Shown here one piece after another: positions 23,701 to 25,994 of a DNA stretch of 25,994 bases. The stretch comes from Blastocatellia bacterium. Lineage in GTDB: Bacteria; Acidobacteriota; Blastocatellia; Pyrinomonadales; Pyrinomonadaceae. The number at the start of each line of letters is the position of its first letter. The first letter of the stretch is position 1. The translations under genes and the position numbers were made by a program. The notes below the pieces were generated by a model. The model was not told the DNA's origin. It made no database searches and saw only the letters and a program-made list of their open reading frames with translations. The stretch spans positions 1-25,994 of the forward strand of contig DNNE01000016.1 of assembly GCA_003487805.1 (NCBI GenBank). Reading direction: 5' to 3'.

Positions 23701-24006
23701 CGGCTTGCCCGATTTTATTTCAACGTTTTTTTCTTCGAGGGTATTGAAGCCGCTGGCGGTAACGATTAGTTGATAGCGGCCGGGCAACAGATTGTGAAAC
23801 TGATAGTTTCCGTCGTTGTCAGTCGTGACCGTGACGGCGTTGCCTTTGCTGTCCTTCGCGACGATGCTCGCATTCACGACCAGGCCGCCGAGCTGATCCG
23901 TAACCGTGCCCTTGATTGAAACGGACGTTTGCTGTGAAAAGACTGTGGCCGCCGCTACTAGCAGCAGGCCAAAGATGAGTAATTTCCGTGATGCGAAGCT
24001 GTTCAT
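20761..24006 (-). CDS. Oar-like TonB-dependent outer-membrane receptor
   Basis: The 1081-residue protein has a signal peptide (1 to about 24), a carboxypeptidase-regulatory beta-sandwich (about 28-112: IKGTVTDQLGGLV, YQFHNLLPGRYQLIVTASGF), a plug-like region (about 120-240) and a long beta-barrel ending in RVRLSF, whose terminal Phe suits BAM-dependent assembly. It belongs to the Oar-like receptors abundant in Acidobacteriota; the transported substrate is unknown. Two Pro/Ala/Thr-rich low-complexity inserts interrupt the barrel: residues about 594-676, containing a 32-residue tandem repeat, and about 980-1015. They are probably external or periplasmic loops. AGGAG lies 4 bases before ATG 24006. 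No SusD-like partner or TonB gene is adjacent. Confidence 0.93.
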   Translation of the reverse strand: MNSFASRKLLIFGLLLVAAATVFSQQTSVSIKGTVTDQLGGLVVNASIVAKDSKGNAVTVTTDNDGNYQFHNLLPGRYQLIVTASGFNTLEEKNVEIKSGKPTTLDLQLIVGAVEQIVTVDNKGVSTDSDRNGDAVVLGQKELDALPTDPDALAAALQAMAGPSLGDENGGSAQIKVDGFSNGKIPPKEQIREVRINQNPYSAENEYPGWGGIEIYTQPGSDKFHGSASFNFTDESLNSRNPFALVRAPYQQRGWNFNLTGPLKKKRASFSVYLNRFAADSNAIINATTLDPATLKPTLFNQTIVTPNVYDNIGGRVDLKINKKHTLVSSYEFSNGYQDPAGIGGFALPSRAYRSENVYHSLQMTETAVINEKMINETRLQVIHSIYRQNAKNAIPSLNVSDSFSGGGAQVGNASNTQDRAELQNFTSWQTGKHFIKVGGRYRYVSIKSIAPSNFGGTYTFSGGAGPALDPNDQIIPGAAPLDLSSLERYRRTLTFQRTGLSGAQIRSLGGGPTQFSIAGGNPQADVTQSDVSFYLQDDWKLRQHLTISPGLRYENQNNINSNFNFAPRIGFAWSPMFGGKKKSAPIDTKVAMAATPTTSGKPADAKAGATSAATATPTDAKNAASTSPAPAAKPADAKGGATTTATATPADAKNATSTSPAPAVKPASAPPKPPSTVIRGGIGIFYQRVSEDLILSAERFNGVNQQQFVVTDPAVLDLFPAIPPIEALNAFKLPQTRRQLSPDLTAYTSVRGSVSVEHQISKNYRFSISYSFGRITNAIRTVNINAPLGGTYNPLDPTSGVRPLGKSAGNILESQSNGYNRYNQLNFNASGTLFKKIGFWASYNLGKTKSIDNGSSGSPLDAYDFSNEWSRGNYDVRHRFYTGLNWQNKTGWGINSFIVGSSGSPFNITTGHDTNGDNAFTERPAFATDLTKPGVVTTPYGALDPNPSPGQRIIPRNFGQGPAFFSVNMGASKTWKFGKAIPPKTPPASAGVVVSTATATPPPANGKTPAKPPVQRPYQLVISVYASNLLNRNNRSNPIGNMASPYFLRSTNSSGMFFFGPGGGGAGGNRNVSLRVRLSF
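22005..22200 (-). repeat. 96-bp tandem duplication in the TonB receptor gene
   Basis: Two copies of a 96-base unit lie head to tail; for example GAAGTACTCG recurs at 22028 and 22124. The unit encodes 32 residues of the type KPADAK(A/G)GAT, TATPxDAKNA, STSPAPA. The copies differ at several bases, so the duplication is not recent. Being a multiple of 3, it keeps the frame. Confidence 0.85.
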
Positions 24007-24416
24007 AAAGCTCCTGGGGAAGGCATCAACTGCTGCTTTGAACTCGAATGACTTAAGTCTTGCTTTACAGTGTGTGATCGTCAGCCGTAAAAAGTTTCAA
24101 TATGAGTCCGGTTCAGGTGAATTCATACTGTTTACACGCGAATGAAGAGGTCCGGTTTCAATAACTCTGGGGCGAGTGCTCTGGGTCGGCACAAGATATC
24201 ACGATTGGCGCGGCGCGCACCAGATTAATTTGAGGGGGCTGGTACCCTGTTTTGAGATCCGCCAATGCCAGCTAAAACGATCCGCCAACCCCACATTAAA
24301 TGCTTTTTTGGTGCCGATTTGGTGTGATTTCGTGGATCGCGTTCCTGGTGAGGGAAGACAGACGTGGGGCGTTATTGGCGGGAGGCCCCAGGCGACTTTC
24401 TGTTAAAATTCAGGCC
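24007..24416. other. 410-bp intergenic region, no gene recognised
   Basis: The region lies between the TonB receptor start and the typA stop, both on the minus strand. The part next to 24006 should hold the receptor promoter; a weak pair (TTTACG, 16 bases, TGTAAA, read on the minus strand around 24063-24090) is the best I see. A 10-base direct repeat GATCCGCCAA occurs at 24256-24265 and 24279-24288. A 76-codon plus-strand frame (24176-24406) has no family resemblance or ribosome binding site and is not called. Confidence 0.5.
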
Positions 24417-25994
24417 TTAACTTTCTTTCTTCGGCCGCTCGTTCGCTTTCAGAGTGCGCTTGCGCAGGCGAATTGATTTGGGAGTTACTTCGACCAATTC
24501 ATCCTGGGCAATGAATTCAAGCCCTTCTTCAAGCGATAGGTCCTTAACCGGCACCAGGCGCATCGCTTCATCAGAACCGGAAGCGCGCATGTTGGTCAGC
24601 TTCTTTTCTTTGATCGCGTTTACATCGAGGTCGACCGCGCGCGCGTTCTCGCCGATGATCATGCCTTCATAGACTTTTGTGTTCGGCCGAACGAAAAGGC
24701 TCCCACGCTCCTGCAAGTTGAAAAGCGCGTAGGTTGTCGATTCGCCCATTCGATCAGAGACCAGCGAGCCCGTGCCGCGACCTTTCATTTCGCCCATCCA
24801 CTTGTCGAATCGCAGAAAGAGAGTGTTAAGCAAGCCAGTGCCTTTTGTTTCCGTCAGAAACTCGCCGCGAAAACCTATCAGCCCGCGCGAAGGCGTTTCA
24901 AATTCCATGCGCACGCGGCCCGTGCCGTGATTCACCATCTTGGTCATCTGACCTTTGCGCCGGCCCATCGCTTCCGTGACGACACCGATGAATTCTTCCG
25001 GACAATCGACGACTACTTGTTCGATCGGCTCTTGCAGTTCGCCGTTTGTCCGGCGCGTTATGACCTCAGGTTTTGAAACCTGAAGCTCGTAACCTTCGCG
25101 ACGCATCATCTCGATCAGGATCGCGAGTTGCAGTTCGCCGCGGCCCGACACCTTAAACTGATCGGGCGAAGCAGTTTCCTCGACACGAATCGCCACGTTC
25201 CCCAGGATTTCACGATCGAGCCGTTCCTTAATTTGACGCGAGGTTACGTACTGACCTTCCGTGCCCGCAAACGGTGAGTTGTTAACGCTGAAGATCATCG
25301 CGATCGTCGGCTCATCAACCGCAATCGATGGCAACGGCCTGGGATTATCGGGGGTCGTGATCGTCTCGCCAATATTGATGTCTTCGACACCGGCCAGCGC
25401 GACAATTTCTCCGACGCCGGCACTTTCTGCCAACTGCCGCTTCAGACCCTCGAAAACGTAAAGCTCTTTCACTCTGGTCTTTTTAACCGCGCCTTCGTGC
25501 CCGGCGATCACAATCTCCTGATTCTTAGTGATCTCTCCGGAAAAGATTCGTCCAATCGCCAGCCGGCCCACGTACTCACTGTAATCCACATTAGCTACCA
25601 GGAGCTGAAGCGAATCATCGCGCAGCGCGTGCGGCGCCGGAATGGTTTCGATGATTTGATCGAAGAGCGGCTTGAGATTCATCGATGAATCATCAAGTTT
25701 CTTTTTCGCCACGCCATCGCGCGAGATCGCATAGAGAATCGGAAAATCAATTTGCTCGTCCGTCGCGTCGAGATCCATGAACAATTCATAAATCTCGTTG
25801 ACTACTTCTTCCGGCCGAGAGTCCTGTCGATCGATCTTGTTGACGACCGCGATCGCCGGCAGACGCGCCTCGAGAGCTTTTCTCAAAACGAAGCGTGTCT
25901 GTGGCAGACAGCCCTCGGCCGCGTCGACCAGCAGCATGACGCCGTCGACCATTTTCAGGACGCGTTCGACTTCGCCGCCGAAATCGGCGTGGCC
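24417..25994 (-). CDS. typA: Ribosome-associated GTPase TypA/BipA, 5' end outside window
   Basis: This translational GTPase binds the ribosome and supports assembly and growth under stress or cold. The visible part has 525 residues, and roughly 80 N-terminal residues, with the P-loop, lie beyond the window edge. The frame enters with GHADFGGEVERVL (G3 motif; its DTP is off the window) and continues with VVNKIDR (G4) and domain II. The C-terminal TypA region is distinctive: PSRGLIGFRGEFLTETKGTG, RGTGSLVSDRMGEST, then KEKKLTNMRASGSDEA and the basic end RLRKRTLKANERP. The Met at 25952 is internal, not the start. No terminator with a T-run is evident after the stop. Confidence 0.97.
   Translation of the reverse strand, partial: GHADFGGEVERVLKMVDGVMLLVDAAEGCLPQTRFVLRKALEARLPAIAVVNKIDRQDSRPEEVVNEIYELFMDLDATDEQIDFPILYAISRDGVAKKKLDDSSMNLKPLFDQIIETIPAPHALRDDSLQLLVANVDYSEYVGRLAIGRIFSGEITKNQEIVIAGHEGAVKKTRVKELYVFEGLKRQLAESAGVGEIVALAGVEDINIGETITTPDNPRPLPSIAVDEPTIAMIFSVNNSPFAGTEGQYVTSRQIKERLDREILGNVAIRVEETASPDQFKVSGRGELQLAILIEMMRREGYELQVSKPEVITRRTNGELQEPIEQVVVDCPEEFIGVVTEAMGRRKGQMTKMVNHGTGRVRMEFETPSRGLIGFRGEFLTETKGTGLLNTLFLRFDKWMGEMKGRGTGSLVSDRMGESTTYALFNLQERGSLFVRPNTKVYEGMIIGENARAVDLDVNAIKEKKLTNMRASGSDEAMRLVPVKDLSLEEGLEFIAQDELVEVTPKSIRLRKRTLKANERPKKES

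Noticed and set aside
24176..24406. 76-codon plus-strand frame in the typA-TonB receptor gap
   Set aside because: No ribosome binding site, no family resemblance, and composition like non-coding sequence.

Overview
The window looks like a piece of an Acidobacteriota chromosome, most likely class Blastocatellia. This is inferred from gene content, not from a marker gene: there are two VWFA proteins of the acidobacterial type, an Oar-like TonB-dependent receptor with an N-terminal carboxypeptidase-regulatory domain, moderately high G+C, and many short palindromic repeats in the gaps between genes. No rRNA, tRNA, CRISPR array, integrase or transposase was seen.

Layout. Positions 1-2150 hold a Tat-signal protein of unknown function, a small rhodanese (minus strand), a decayed copy of the rhodanese 3' part at the window edge, and two repeat clusters. 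Positions 2167-8506 form a plus-strand cluster for a 2-oxoacid dehydrogenase complex: E3 (lpdA), E1-alpha, a small putative lipoprotein, E1-beta, a DUF4242 protein and E2. A good sigma-70-like promoter lies at 2019-2048, and most gene junctions contain a different inverted repeat. Positions 8683-14786 (plus) hold an OmpA-family protein with its own promoter, a VWFA protein, a patatin-like phospholipase and a bifunctional class A penicillin-binding protein whose reading frame contains an 78-bp run of palindromic repeats. Positions 14920-19551 (minus) hold, in transcription order, a large VWFA protein, an ECF sigma factor, its RskA-like zinc anti-sigma factor, a secreted fasciclin protein, a terminator and an exported truncated haemoglobin. 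Positions 19613-20680 (plus) hold a DUF962/Mpo1-like membrane protein and endonuclease III. The window ends with a 1081-aa TonB-dependent receptor and a 5'-truncated typA/bipA, both on the minus strand.

How the genes work together. The E1/E2/E3 genes encode one complete complex that turns a 2-oxoacid (pyruvate or a branched-chain keto acid) into acyl-CoA. The envelope genes (OmpA, PBP1, VWFA proteins, TonB receptor, fasciclin) suggest a cell-surface and cell-wall region. The sigma/anti-sigma pair probably controls nearby exported proteins; the fasciclin neighbour recalls mycobacterial SigK-RskA control of the fasciclin proteins MPT70/MPT83.

The most unusual feature is the palindromic repeats. 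At least ten kinds occur, one recurs four times, and in one case the repeats are translated in frame inside the penicillin-binding protein. They also supply the patatin stop codon and abut the nth start codon. No wholly new defence or biosynthetic system was recognised.
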